From NCBI GenBank assembly GCA_963714795.1, contig CAVQPS010000008.1, forward strand, positions 124,001-188,000: 64,000 nucleotides of DNA, given 5' to 3'. Both the position numbers and the translations under genes were made by a program. Below the pieces are notes generated by a model, which saw only the letters and a list, made by a program, of their open reading frames with translations, had not been told where the DNA came from and searched no databases. The DNA is from DATIXJ01 sp963714795 (GTDB taxonomy: Bacteria; Bacteroidota; Ignavibacteria; UBA10030; SZUA-254). Shown here piece by piece: positions 1 to 7,047 of the stretch (within the stretch, counting starts at the first letter, position 1; each line of letters starts with the position of its first letter).

Positions 1-223
1 TGAATTTGTCGATGGGAAATTTGTCGAGTGATTTTGTGTGCTCGAGTATATGACACGGCGCATCGATATGGGTTCCGGTGTGAAGAACGGTAGTTATTTT
101 CAGTTCGGCAAACCCGCTCTTCTGAACAGTATTTATCACTTCCAATTTTGGGGGAAGTGTATCGGGGTAGACGGTAATGTTTTCATTAAGAACATGTGTA
201 AGGTCGATGAGTTTAGTCTGCAT
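1..223 (-). CDS. Cyclase/kynurenine formamidase-like hydrolase, partial (3' part outside window)
   Basis: Only the first 74 codons are present; the gene reads leftwards off the window edge. The translation starts MQTKLIDLTHVLNENITVYP and contains HTGTHIDAP at about residues 55-63. This is the H-x-G-T-H-x-D metal-binding signature of the putative cyclase family (PF04199), which includes kynurenine formamidase and related metal-dependent amide or ester hydrolases. The ATG at 223 was chosen because the protein then begins exactly where family members begin; there is no good ribosome site directly before it, and a purine-rich AGAGGAA lies about 40 nt upstream. The family assignment is fairly secure, the substrate is unknown. 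Confidence 0.75.
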   Translation of the reverse strand, partial: MQTKLIDLTHVLNENITVYPDTLPPKLEVINTVQKSGFAELKITTVLHTGTHIDAPCHILEHTKSLDKFPIDKF

Positions 224-553
224 AAATTTTTTTTTGAATGGATTTGTTCGTCCGAAGAGAATTTTATTCCTCTGCCACAGCTTCCGGCATGAATCGCTGT
301 CAATAAAAATCCCGCACCCATCAGGACGCGGGATAATCGTTTGATCTTGACAAGATGAAACGGTTAAGGGGGCTTATTTGAAGCCTCTATCCAAATGTAC
401 GTAACGGCCTGGAAAGAATCAACACCTGCCATGATTTGAGAACAAGGAAATCATTTTACAAAAAACCGACATTACCTTGACAATCCATTCGATTTTCCTT
501 ACGTTATTTTACCATGTAATATCATTAATGAATTGTTTTATTTGAAAACGAAT
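224..553. other. Intergenic region with two short hairpins
   Basis: No gene is recognised in these 330 bases, which separate the leftward cyclase gene from the rightward lipocalin gene and so should hold divergent promoters. Two inverted repeats are visible: ATCCCGC/GCGGGAT (309-315 with 328-334), followed on the minus strand by a short T run as in a terminator or attenuator, and GGCTT/AAGCC (371-375 with 381-385). Because the first lies upstream of the cyclase gene it could be a leader attenuator or a relic; this is inference. Confidence 0.4.
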
Positions 554-1108
554 ATGCGTTTTTTGTTCTTTCTGACAGTTTTTTCTCTAATGACAACCCG
601 TGGGTATCCACAGGAACACCTGTTGCAACCGGTTTCAGCGGTGCCGTTTGTCGATTTTAATCGCTATGCTGGCCTCTGGTATGAGATTGCCCGTCTACCG
701 AACAGGTTTCAGGAACAATGCGTCGGCGATGTGACAGCAACGTATTCATTGCTTGATGACGGTAAATTGAAAATCGTGAACCGCTGTCGTAAAGATAACG
801 GCGATATCTCCGAAGCGGAGGGTGAAGGAAAACAGTCCGGCGACGATACGCTGAATACGAAACTGAAAGTCCGGTTCGCGCCCGGTTTTCTTTCGTTCCT
901 TCCGTTCGTGTGGGGAGATTATTGGATCATCAACCTCGCCGCGGATTACCGTTATGCCGTTGTCGGGGAACCGACGCGGAAGTATTTCTGGGTTCTGTCC
1001 AGAACGCCGGCTATGAACGATTCGACACTTACATGTATTCTCGATCAGGCGACAGCAGAAGGATACGATCTCACCGCACTGATCAAAACGAAGCAATCGG
1101 GAAAGTAA
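554..1108 (+). CDS. Bacterial lipocalin (Blc-like)
   Basis: The product is a 184-residue exported lipocalin. An N-terminal hydrophobic signal (about residues 1-20, MRFLFFLTVFSLM...) precedes the lipocalin fold. The first conserved block, RYAGLWYEIARLPNRFQ, lies at about residues 38-54, a second block GDYWIINLAADYRYAVVGEP at about 119-138, and WVLSRTP near 147 closes the barrel, as in E. coli Blc. Such proteins bind fatty acids or lysophospholipids in the envelope. The signal ends in RGYPQ without a lipobox cysteine, so it is probably periplasmic rather than a lipoprotein. An upstream in-frame TTG at 533 would add seven residues but spoil the signal peptide, so the ATG at 554 is preferred. Confidence 0.85.
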   Translation: MRFLFFLTVFSLMTTRGYPQEHLLQPVSAVPFVDFNRYAGLWYEIARLPNRFQEQCVGDVTATYSLLDDGKLKIVNRCRKDNGDISEAEGEGKQSGDDTLNTKLKVRFAPGFLSFLPFVWGDYWIINLAADYRYAVVGEPTRKYFWVLSRTPAMNDSTLTCILDQATAEGYDLTALIKTKQSGK

Positions 1109-1176
1109 GAGCACGCAGATATGCCGGAACCGGATGATGACCGGGAATATTTCTATCAATAACATTTCAGGTTCTT

Positions 1177-1362
1177 ATGGAACATAACAACGGGAAACAA
1201 CCGTCTCAAAAAAGTCCGGTCAAATCGTACGGCATGTGGATCGGTCTGGGGATCGCACTCGGTGTCGGGATCGGTACGGCGTTGGGCAATCCCGCTGCCG
1301 GCATTGGAGTCGGTGTCGCGCTCGGGGTCGCAATGAATCTCTGGCGAAAAACGAAACAGTGA
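1177..1362 (+). CDS. Small glycine-zipper membrane protein
   Basis: A 61-residue protein with a charged, polar N-terminus (about 1-19), then a glycine/alanine/valine-rich hydrophobic stretch from about 20 to 54 with repeated GxGxG spacing (GLGIALGVGIG, GIGVGVALG), and a basic tail RKTKQ. This is the pattern of glycine-zipper transmembrane segments that pack tightly or oligomerise. No specific function is recognised. It follows the lipocalin gene by 68 bases on the same strand and could be co-transcribed with it. Confidence 0.6.
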   Translation: MEHNNGKQPSQKSPVKSYGMWIGLGIALGVGIGTALGNPAAGIGVGVALGVAMNLWRKTKQ

Positions 1363-1376
1363 AACGATCAGCTCCG

Positions 1377-1539
1377 ATGTTCGTCATTCCCTACAGTCAA
1401 ATTGATACACCCGGGAACCCCTGTTGATTCTGCATTCATACGTGAATTTATAACATTAATTCTTATGGCCGTTGCCGCTGTCATTTGTAGTTTATATGCT
1501 TCTAACGGACTAAGAGAACCGCCACACGAGGAGAAATAG
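1377..1539 (+). CDS. Possible small membrane protein, frameshifted
   Basis: Reading from ATG 1377 gives MFVIPYSQIDTPG and then stops at TGA. If one A of the AA at 1416-1417 is dropped, the frame continues as TPVDSAFIREFITLILMAVA and on through one hydrophobic segment to a TAG at 1537-1539. The result would be a protein of about 53 residues with one membrane span and a charged tail (GLREPPHEEK). The joined sequence reads smoothly, and its end overlaps the ribosome site of the next gene (GAGGAG, 1528-1533), suggesting translational coupling. It could also be a non-coding stretch; no homology is recognised. Confidence 0.35.
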
Positions 1540-1540
1540 T

Positions 1541-1777
1541 ATGCCTTCCATTGAACGAATTGAAGAACTCTTAAAAATATTAGAACTGTTTTATGATGAA
1601 GTGGAATCTTCTTTGGATGATGAAGAAAAGAAAATCTATCTTTCGAAGATCGATGCACATCGTGCATTTATCAAGGAACGTGCCGAACTGCTGAAAACGA
1701 TGTACGATATGAAGCAAAGAAGCTCGAAACAATTGATTAAGATCCATTCGGATATTCTGGATAAATATTTTACCTGA
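1541..1777 (+). CDS. Small acidic helical protein of unknown function
   Basis: A 78-residue protein rich in Glu, Lys, Leu and Ile with heptad-like spacing (IERIEELLKILELF...), predicted to be almost entirely helical or coiled-coil. It has no signal peptide or membrane segment. The start is well supported by CGAGGAGAAATAGT just before the ATG. It was not recognised as a member of a known family. Confidence 0.6.
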   Translation: MPSIERIEELLKILELFYDEVESSLDDEEKKIYLSKIDAHRAFIKERAELLKTMYDMKQRSSKQLIKIHSDILDKYFT

Positions 1778-1964
1778 ATATTTGTCGTGCATTCCCGTCA
1801 TCGAAAATCGGCTGTGCTGTTCTATGTCGATGCCGAAAAGCCGATGCGGTCTTGTAACCGTATGTTCGTAGGTATATGAAATGAATGAAATTTCCGCCGA
1901 ACTGGTACGAAAGTTTGTAAAAATGTAAACAATCCATCTCATTATTTATTGAAAGGAGTTCGTG

Positions 1965-2375
1965 ATGGAATTAAATCCATATATAATGTTCAACGGCCGT
2001 TGCGAGGAGGCGTTCAAATTCTATGAGAAACATCTCGGCGCGAAAATCGAATCGCTGTTAACACATGCGGGTACGCCTGCAGAGAGCGGTGTGCCGCCCG
2101 AATGGCGCGATAAGATCCTCCATGGACGCATCACCGTGGGCGACACGCTCATCATGGCTTCCGATGCGCCGCCCGGACGCTACCAACCACCGCAGGGATT
2201 ATTTGTATCGATACAGGTGAAGGAACTTACGGACGCAGAACGCATGTTCCATGCTTTATCGGAAAATGGTACCGTGATAATGCCTATCCAGAAAACATTT
2301 TGGGCAACACGATTCGGTATGCTCATCGACCAGTTCGGCGTTCCGTGGATGGTGAACGGCGGGATGGTTGTCTGA
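1965..2375 (+). CDS. VOC family protein, PhnB-like
   Basis: A 136-residue protein of the vicinal-oxygen-chelate (glyoxalase/bleomycin-resistance) fold, PhnB-type. It has the family opening ELNPYIMFNGRCEEAFKFYE (about residues 2-21), a middle block ILHGRITVGDTLIMASDAPPG (about 48-68) and the ending FGMLIDQFGVPWMVNGG. PhnB itself has no proven enzymatic role. A strong ribosome site GAAAGGAG (1951-1958) places the start at ATG 1965 rather than at the GTG 3 bases earlier. It is the first of two VOC genes in a row. Confidence 0.85.
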   Translation: MELNPYIMFNGRCEEAFKFYEKHLGAKIESLLTHAGTPAESGVPPEWRDKILHGRITVGDTLIMASDAPPGRYQPPQGLFVSIQVKELTDAERMFHALSENGTVIMPIQKTFWATRFGMLIDQFGVPWMVNGGMVV

Positions 2376-2441
2376 GTTCTTCCGGCAGTGCAGGAAATCG
2401 ATCAACGAACAACGTATAACGTAACATTTTCAGGAGATTCT

Positions 2442-2927
2442 ATGCAAAAAATAACTCCATGCTTGTGGTTCGATAACAATGCCGAAGAGGCAATAAATTT
2501 ATATATTTCGATTTTTAAAGATGCGAAAATAGGGACGATCTCACGTTATGGAGACGAAGCAGCGAAAGTTTCCGGAAGGCCGAAAGGATCAGTCATGACG
2601 GTAACGTTCCGGCTCTTCGGGCAAGACTTCATGGCGCTCAACGGCGGACCGCTCTTCAAATTCACTGAAGCGATATCGTTTATGGTGAGTTGCGAAACAC
2701 AAAAAGAAGTCGACGAATACTGGGACAAGCTTTCAGCCGGCGGCGAACCGGGGCAATGCGGCTGGCTTAAAGATAAATACGGTGTGTCGTGGCAGATCGT
2801 TCCAACCGCTTTGGGCAAACTGATGAGCGATCCCGACCCGGCCAAATCGAAAAGGGTGATGGCTGCGATGCTTCAAATGAAGAAGATCGACATCAATAAA
2901 TTACAACAGGCGTACGATCAGAAGTAA
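2442..2927 (+). CDS. VOC family protein (3-demethylubiquinone-methyltransferase-like domain)
   Basis: A 161-residue protein beginning MQKITPCLWFDNNAEEAINL, the standard opening of PF06983 proteins, with the middle block SVMTVTFRLFGQDFMALNGGP (about 50-70) and a closing CGWLKDKYGVSWQIVPTAL (about 106-124). Despite the historic family name these proteins are not methyltransferases; they adopt the VOC fold and their substrate is usually unknown. CAGGAG at 2431-2436 supports the start at 2442. It lies 66 bases after the PhnB-like gene and ahead of a hairpin that may end transcription. Confidence 0.85.
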   Translation: MQKITPCLWFDNNAEEAINLYISIFKDAKIGTISRYGDEAAKVSGRPKGSVMTVTFRLFGQDFMALNGGPLFKFTEAISFMVSCETQKEVDEYWDKLSAGGEPGQCGWLKDKYGVSWQIVPTALGKLMSDPDPAKSKRVMAAMLQMKKIDINKLQQAYDQK

Positions 2928-2961
2928 TGCATTTGTCATCCCGTAGAACAAATTAGCTTCA

Positions 2962-2990
2962 AAAAAAATCCGGAACCATGTCCGGTTTTT
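2962..2990 (+). terminator. Rho-independent terminator-like hairpin
   Basis: An A-run, then CCGGA-ACCATG-TCCGG, then TTTTTAAA: a short GC stem with a T tract on the + strand, 35 bases after the stop of the second VOC gene. The A-run upstream gives it some activity in the reverse direction too. Confidence 0.6.
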
Positions 2991-3053
2991 AAACGTTGAT
3001 TTGTCATCAATCCAAAACTCACAATCCCAATATTAACAGGAAAGACAAAAAGT

Positions 3054-3473
3054 ATGGCAAAAACAATCGTTCAAAAAATTCTGTTCAGGAATACGACGCC
3101 GAAAGCTCTGTACGATCTCTATGTCGATGCGAAAAAACATTCCATGGTATCGGGTGCACCCGCGTCAATATCGCCGAAGATCGGAAGTACATATTCTCTC
3201 CATCATGGATATATTACCGGAAAGACTCTTCACCTCGTGAAGGACAGGCAGATCGTGCAGACATGGAGAGGCTCCAACTGGGAGAAGAATGACGCCGACT
3301 CCACGTTTATCATCAACCTCGAACGGAAGGGAAAAGACGTGGTGCTGTATGCGATTCATGCCAACGTTCCCGATAAACATGCCGGGCATCTTTCCAAAGG
3401 ATGGCACGATCATTACTGGAATCCGTGGAAACAATACGTCGCGGGCAAACCGATCACGCGGCCGGAGATGTGA
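3054..3473 (+). CDS. SRPBCC (START/AHSA1-like) domain protein
   Basis: A 139-residue single-domain protein. It opens VQKILFRNTTPKALYDLYVD, as in AHSA1/START-like proteins, has a central beta section with GYITGKTLHLVKDRQIVQTW (about 53-72) and ends with the long C-terminal helix region GWHDHYWNPWKQYV that closes the hydrophobic cavity. Such domains bind small hydrophobic ligands; the ligand here is unknown. Its stop codon overlaps the start of the next VOC gene (TGATG, 3471-3475), so the two are translationally coupled. Confidence 0.8.
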   Translation: MAKTIVQKILFRNTTPKALYDLYVDAKKHSMVSGAPASISPKIGSTYSLHHGYITGKTLHLVKDRQIVQTWRGSNWEKNDADSTFIINLERKGKDVVLYAIHANVPDKHAGHLSKGWHDHYWNPWKQYVAGKPITRPEM

Positions 3474-3892
3474 TGAATATGAATGACTTCGAATGTGCGA
3501 TTCCGATTTTGAACGTGAAGAACTTTGCCGTCTCGTTGGACTACTATATCAACAAACTCGGTTTCAAGAAAAAGTGGGCATGGGGCGAGCCGCCGACATT
3601 CGGCTGTGTTACGCGGGGCAAGGTTGAAATATTCCTTTGTGAAGGAGCGCAGGGCAAGTACGGGACGTGGATGTCGGTTTTCGTGGAGGATGTCGATGTT
3701 CTCCACGATGAATACAAAAAGAGCGGCGCGATCATTCGCCAGCCACCCACAAATTTTCCCTGGGGAACAAGAGAAATGAATGTGGAAGATCCGGACGGGC
3801 ATCGTTTTCGGATGGGCAGCGATGCCACCGGTCCCGCCGATGAAGCAGGGTTAAAATATTTTATGGAAGTTGTTGAGTTCGGGAAGGGTTGA
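3473..3892 (+). CDS. VOC family protein, bleomycin-resistance/glyoxalase type
   Basis: A 139-residue VOC protein with two halves: FECAIPILNVKNFAVSLDYY at about 5-24 and MSVFVEDVDVLHDEYKKSG at about 64-82, ending with NVEDPDGHRFRMG near 105-117, where the glutamate/histidine region normally contributes metal ligands. The ATG overlaps the stop of the SRPBCC gene. Its last codons AAG-GGT-TGA (3884-3892) lie inside a 60-bp repeat that recurs at the 3' end of the transposase gene at 4716, so the C-terminus may have been supplied by the repeat. Substrate unknown. Confidence 0.8.
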   Translation: MNMNDFECAIPILNVKNFAVSLDYYINKLGFKKKWAWGEPPTFGCVTRGKVEIFLCEGAQGKYGTWMSVFVEDVDVLHDEYKKSGAIIRQPPTNFPWGTREMNVEDPDGHRFRMGSDATGPADEAGLKYFMEVVEFGKG

Positions 3893-3943
3893 AACCCACG
3901 GCATTGCTTGGCTTTTGCCCACGAGCTCAAGCTCGTGGCAATG
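3884..3943 (+). repeat. REP-like repeat, copy A (60 bp, two hairpins)
   Basis: This 60-base unit begins in the last two codons of the VOC gene. It contains GGGTT-GA-AACCC and then a perfect palindrome with arms CCACGAGCT and AGCTCGTGG (3919-3938). Almost the same unit occurs at 4716-4775 after the RAYT transposase gene, differing at only a few positions. The palindrome alone recurs at 7983-8000. Such units are the expected targets or partners of the neighbouring transposase. Confidence 0.8.
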
Positions 3944-4145
3944 TCGGAAAATTATGATTTTGAAGGGCATAAAACGTGCTGATTTCTTGTACGTTTTGAT
4001 AGTGAAGCAAAACTTATCAGGAGGAATATGCAGTTGTTTTGATGAGAAGCCGGTTTGATGAATTGTCGCTACGGATTTTGTAATTGATCTTGCATTATTT
4101 TCATATTTGTTGGATATTCCTAGCAGTTATTTAAATATCCAAATT

Positions 4146-4273
4146 TTGCCATCGACCTTTAGATATTGCTTTTAAATATTGCTACAATCTTTAGGAGGTG
4201 TTTTTAATTTTTGCCACGACCTTTAGGTCGTGGCAAAATAAATAAATCATAAGCGATGGGGCTTTAGCCCCCA
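4146..4273 (+). repeat. REP-like hairpins upstream of the transposase
   Basis: The stretch from 3944 to 4292 has no gene. It holds a perfect palindrome at 4211-4236 with 12-base arms TTGCCACGACCT and AGGTCGTGGCAA around TT, and a second hairpin GGGGCT-TT-AGCCCC at 4258-4271 just before the ribosome site. Upstream, TTGCCATCGACCTTTAG (from about 4148) and TTGCTACAATCTTTAGG (from about 4179) look like decayed half-copies of the first arm. The order hairpin, transposase, hairpin resembles the left and right ends of IS200/IS605 elements. Confidence 0.7.
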
Positions 4274-4292
4274 AAAGAAGGGAGGATTGCTT

Positions 4293-4724
4293 ATGCCATA
4301 CGTGAGGATATGGGTGCATCTTATCTGGTCGACAAAAGAACGAAGACCGCTTCTCAGCGAATCACTGCGTGAAAAGGTGTTCTCTCACATGAAAGAGAAC
4401 GCCGCAAAGAAAGAAATTTATCTCGATAGTATTAACGGTATAGCGGATCATGTTCATACACTCGTTTCTTTGAAATCCGATCAGACGATCGCGAAGGTCG
4501 CTCAGCTTCTGAAAGGAGAATCGTCACACTGGATTAATTCGCAGAATCTTTGCAACAATAAATTCGAGTGGCAGGATGAATACATCGCCGTGTCGGTCAG
4601 CGAATCAAATATCGATATCATCCGGCAGTATATTCGAAATCAGGCGGAACACCATCGAGTGAAGTCGTTCGGTGAAGAGTACGATCAATTTTTCAAGGAC
4701 TACAGATTTCCTGCGAAGGGTTGA
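4293..4724 (+). CDS. REP-associated tyrosine transposase (RAYT, IS200/IS605 Y1 family)
   Basis: A 143-residue Y1 HUH transposase. It opens MPYVRIWVHLIWSTKERRPL, contains the metal-binding HUH triad as DHVHTLVSL (His-Val-His near residues 50-52) and a C-terminal helix IIRQYIRNQAEHH that carries the candidate nucleophilic tyrosine. RAYTs cut and rejoin single-stranded palindromic DNA, and REP palindromes lie on both sides here. AGGGAGGA (4279-4286) supports ATG 4293. The gene ends AAG-GGT-TGA within a 60-bp repeat, the same last codons as the upstream VOC gene. It is full length and likely active, though mobility cannot be shown from one copy. Confidence 0.88.
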   Translation: MPYVRIWVHLIWSTKERRPLLSESLREKVFSHMKENAAKKEIYLDSINGIADHVHTLVSLKSDQTIAKVAQLLKGESSHWINSQNLCNNKFEWQDEYIAVSVSESNIDIIRQYIRNQAEHHRVKSFGEEYDQFFKDYRFPAKG

Positions 4725-4775
4725 AAACCCACATCCTTGCTTGGCTTTTGCCCACGAGCTGAAGCTCGTGGCAAT
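4716..4775 (+). repeat. REP-like repeat, copy C (60 bp, two hairpins)
   Basis: A near-copy of the unit at 3884-3943: AAGGGTTGAAAACCC, a linker ending in TTGCTTGGCTTTTGCC, then a palindrome with arms CCACGAGCT and AGCTCGTGG (4752-4771). It begins in the last codons of the RAYT gene. Together with copy A it brackets the transposase as a direct repeat, giving a unit of about 890 bp. Confidence 0.8.
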
Positions 4776-4959
4776 TCCTGGCAATCACGAACCTGAGAGA
4801 AAATACGGAGGGGTGATTTTATATTTTATTTATAAACTTAAGCTTAGATGGATAAATGAAGTCAATAGGTAGAAACTAATTGTCGATTTCACCCCTTGCC
4901 AAACGACTACCTAATACAAGTCAAAATTTAAAAGTAAAAATTCATAAGGAGATACTACA

Positions 4960-5400
4960 ATGCGATTTATGATGTTTATGATTCCAAAAATTTATCAACC
5001 CGACATTCCTGCCGGAGAAAAACCGGGTGAAGGATTCGCCCCTCCGGCTGATGCGGTCGAAAAAATGATGAAGTTCAACGAGGAACTTGTGAAAGCCGGA
5101 GCGCTCATCTCGCTCGACGGGCTTCAACCTCCGGCAAAAGGTGCACGCGTGGCGTTCAAAGGCGAGAAACCGAGCTTCATCGACGGGCCATTCATCGAAG
5201 CGAAAGAAGTCATCGGTGGCTACTGGATGATACAGGTGAAGTCGAAACAGGAGGCAGTTGATTGGGCGAAACGTGTTCCCGCCGCAGACGGCGACGTGAT
5301 AGAAATACGGCAGGTTTTCGAGATGTCGGATTTTCCTGCCGACGTCCGGAAGGCAGCGGATAATCCTGCCGTTCGCAAACAGATTGAGAAAAAGAAATAA
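4960..5400 (+). CDS. YciI/DGPF-domain protein
   Basis: A 146-residue protein of the YCII-related (DGPF) family. It opens MRFMMFMIPKIYQPDIPAGE, and the family signature FIDGPFIEAKEVIGGYWMIQ occurs at about residues 68-87, followed by the helix SKQEAVDWAKRVP. Such proteins form dimers of ferredoxin-like fold and often accompany ECF sigma factors; none is seen in this window. TAAGGAGATACTACA before the ATG gives a clear ribosome site. The Lys/Ala-rich tail after about residue 125 is longer than usual. Confidence 0.85.
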   Translation: MRFMMFMIPKIYQPDIPAGEKPGEGFAPPADAVEKMMKFNEELVKAGALISLDGLQPPAKGARVAFKGEKPSFIDGPFIEAKEVIGGYWMIQVKSKQEAVDWAKRVPAADGDVIEIRQVFEMSDFPADVRKAADNPAVRKQIEKKK

Positions 5401-5412
5401 TAATAAACCAAC

Positions 5413-5454
5413 CGTCTTTGCGAGGCTCCCGCTCGAAGAGCGGGATCGCAAAGA
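5413..5454. repeat. Long inverted repeat, variant of the GTCTTTGCGAGG element
   Basis: A nearly perfect 42-base hairpin: GTCTTTGCGA...CCCGCTC-GAA-GAGCGGG-A-TCGCAAAGAC, only 12 bases after the YciI gene. The outer arm GTCTTTGCGAGG is identical to the start of the two repeats at 51565 and 54031. There is no T tract directly after it, so it is more like a REP element than a classical terminator, although it could stop transcription. Confidence 0.7.
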
Positions 5455-5539
5455 CTGCGCGTGCTTTTTATAAAAAAATTGGTAATATTATTACATCAGC
5501 AACATTCACCGTTTATCATTATAAAAAGGAGAATTGATA

Positions 5540-6727
5540 ATGAGCGGAGTACGTGTTCTTGTCGGTACGCACAAAGGGGCATTCATTCTGACGTCGGATG
5601 GAAAGCGTGAGAAATGGAATGTCAGCGGTCCGCACTTTGCAGGCTGGGAGATTTATCATCTGAAAGGTTCGCCCGTCGATCCGGATCGATTATATGCATC
5701 GCAGACAAGCGGATGGTTCGGACAAATCATCCAGCGTTCCGATGACGGCGGCAAGACGTGGTATCAGCCGGGGACAAAGCCGGGCGAACCAACCACAACT
5801 CCCGATGGAATGCCGAAAACCGAAAGTAACAAATTTATGTACGATACTTCTTCGTCTACCGGGAAACCACTTACTACTCATCAATGGTACGATGGAACAC
5901 AACATCCGTGGGAATTCAAACGGGTGTGGCATCTCGAGCCGTCGTTCACCGATGCGAATGCCGTGTACGCCGGCGTTGAAGATGCTGCCTTGTTTCGTAC
6001 AACCGACGGCGGACAATCGTGGCATGAACTTGCAGGGCTTCGCGGTCACGGTACCGGGCCGAAATGGGCTCCGGGTGCAGGAGGCATGGGCTTGCATACG
6101 ATCGTTCTCGATCCGAAAAATCCAAAAAGAATCTATGTCGCAATTTCTGCCGCGGGCGCGTTCCGGACAGATGATGCCGGCAAGACATGGAAGCCGATCA
6201 ATCAGGGATTAAGTTCCTTGCATATTCCCGATCCTACGGCGGAAGTCGGGCATTGCGTTCACCGTATTGCGATGAATGCATCACGGCCGGATGTTCTGTT
6301 CATGCAGAAGCACTGGGATGTTTTGCGCACCGACGATGCCGGCGAATCGTGGCGAGAAATCAGCGGAAATTTACCGACCGATTTTGGCTTCGCAATCGAC
6401 GTCCATGCACACGAGCCGGAAACTGTTTATGTTGTTCCGATCAAGAGCGATTCCGAACATTATCCTCCTGACGGAAAACTCCGCGTCTACCGAAGCCGGA
6501 AAGGCGGCAACGAATGGGAACCGCTGACAAACGGTTTGCCGCAGCGTGATTGCTACGTCAACGTTCTGCGCGACGCGATGGCTGTTGATTCGCTTGATTC
6601 ATGCGGTATTTATTTCGGCACAACCGGCGGACAGGTGTACGGGTCCTCGGATTCCGGTGATCATTGGGCTCCGATCGTTCGCGATCTACCCGCCGTATTA
6701 TCCGTGGAGGTGCAGACGTTATCATGA
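5540..6727 (+). CDS. BNR/Asp-box beta-propeller protein (sialidase/VPS10-like)
   Basis: A 395-residue protein built of propeller blades with at least five Asp-box turns (SDDGGKTW, TTDGGQSW, TDDAGKTW, TDDAGESW, SSDSGDHW). There is no signal peptide, so it appears cytoplasmic, unlike the secreted BNR protein at 22.4-25.7 kb. The catalytic arginines and tyrosine of true sialidases were not identified, so the enzymatic label should not be taken from the fold. AAAAGGAGA (5524-5532) supports ATG 5540. It overlaps the next gene, a MoaD-like sulfur carrier, by ATGA, an arrangement I recall from other bacterial genomes that suggests a shared function not yet clear. Confidence 0.8.
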   Translation: MSGVRVLVGTHKGAFILTSDGKREKWNVSGPHFAGWEIYHLKGSPVDPDRLYASQTSGWFGQIIQRSDDGGKTWYQPGTKPGEPTTTPDGMPKTESNKFMYDTSSSTGKPLTTHQWYDGTQHPWEFKRVWHLEPSFTDANAVYAGVEDAALFRTTDGGQSWHELAGLRGHGTGPKWAPGAGGMGLHTIVLDPKNPKRIYVAISAAGAFRTDDAGKTWKPINQGLSSLHIPDPTAEVGHCVHRIAMNASRPDVLFMQKHWDVLRTDDAGESWREISGNLPTDFGFAIDVHAHEPETVYVVPIKSDSEHYPPDGKLRVYRSRKGGNEWEPLTNGLPQRDCYVNVLRDAMAVDSLDSCGIYFGTTGGQVYGSSDSGDHWAPIVRDLPAVLSVEVQTLS

Positions 6728-7020
6728 TCCGGGTCATGCTTCCGTATCATTTGCGAACGCTTGCGCAGGTCGACGCCGAAATTAGTCTGGAAATCGTCGG
6801 CCCTGTTACACAACGTTCGGTTCTGAATGCACTCGAGTCGCGTTTTCCGATGCTGGCAGGAACAATTCGTGACCACGGCTCGCAACAACGCAGACCGTTC
6901 TTGCGTTTCTTTGCCTGCGGCGAAGATCTCTCACTTGAGTCGCCTGATTCTCCGTTGCCCGAGGCAGTTGTTTCCGGTAAGGAACCGTATATGATTATCG
7001 GTGCTATTGCCGGCGGGTAA
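6724..7020 (+). CDS. MoaD/ThiS-like sulfur carrier protein
   Basis: A 98-residue protein of the ubiquitin-like beta-grasp fold. It opens MIRVMLPYHLRTLAQ and ends in IGAIAGG; the terminal Gly-Gly is the residue pair that MoaD and ThiS proteins have adenylated and thiocarboxylated. It is longer than molybdopterin MoaD (about 81 residues). Its ATG overlaps the stop of the propeller gene (6724-6727). No MoaE, ThiG or E1-like enzyme lies nearby, so molybdopterin synthesis is not supported by context; a dedicated sulfur donor or protein-modifier role is possible. Confidence 0.8.
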   Translation: MIRVMLPYHLRTLAQVDAEISLEIVGPVTQRSVLNALESRFPMLAGTIRDHGSQQRRPFLRFFACGEDLSLESPDSPLPEAVVSGKEPYMIIGAIAGG

Positions 7021-7047
7021 ATTTCCAACAGAAGAAAGGGAAAATAC

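Noticed and set aside
136..321. Minus-strand reading frame of 61 codons near the left edge
   Set aside because: It overlaps the cyclase gene in another frame on the same strand; the cyclase motif settles the coding frame.
4146..4273. Hairpins before the transposase considered as a riboswitch
   Set aside because: They are simple perfect palindromes repeated elsewhere in non-coding DNA, as expected for REP elements.
4672..4872. + strand frame continuing past the transposase stop
   Set aside because: It is made of the REP repeat read in a different frame and has no start signal.
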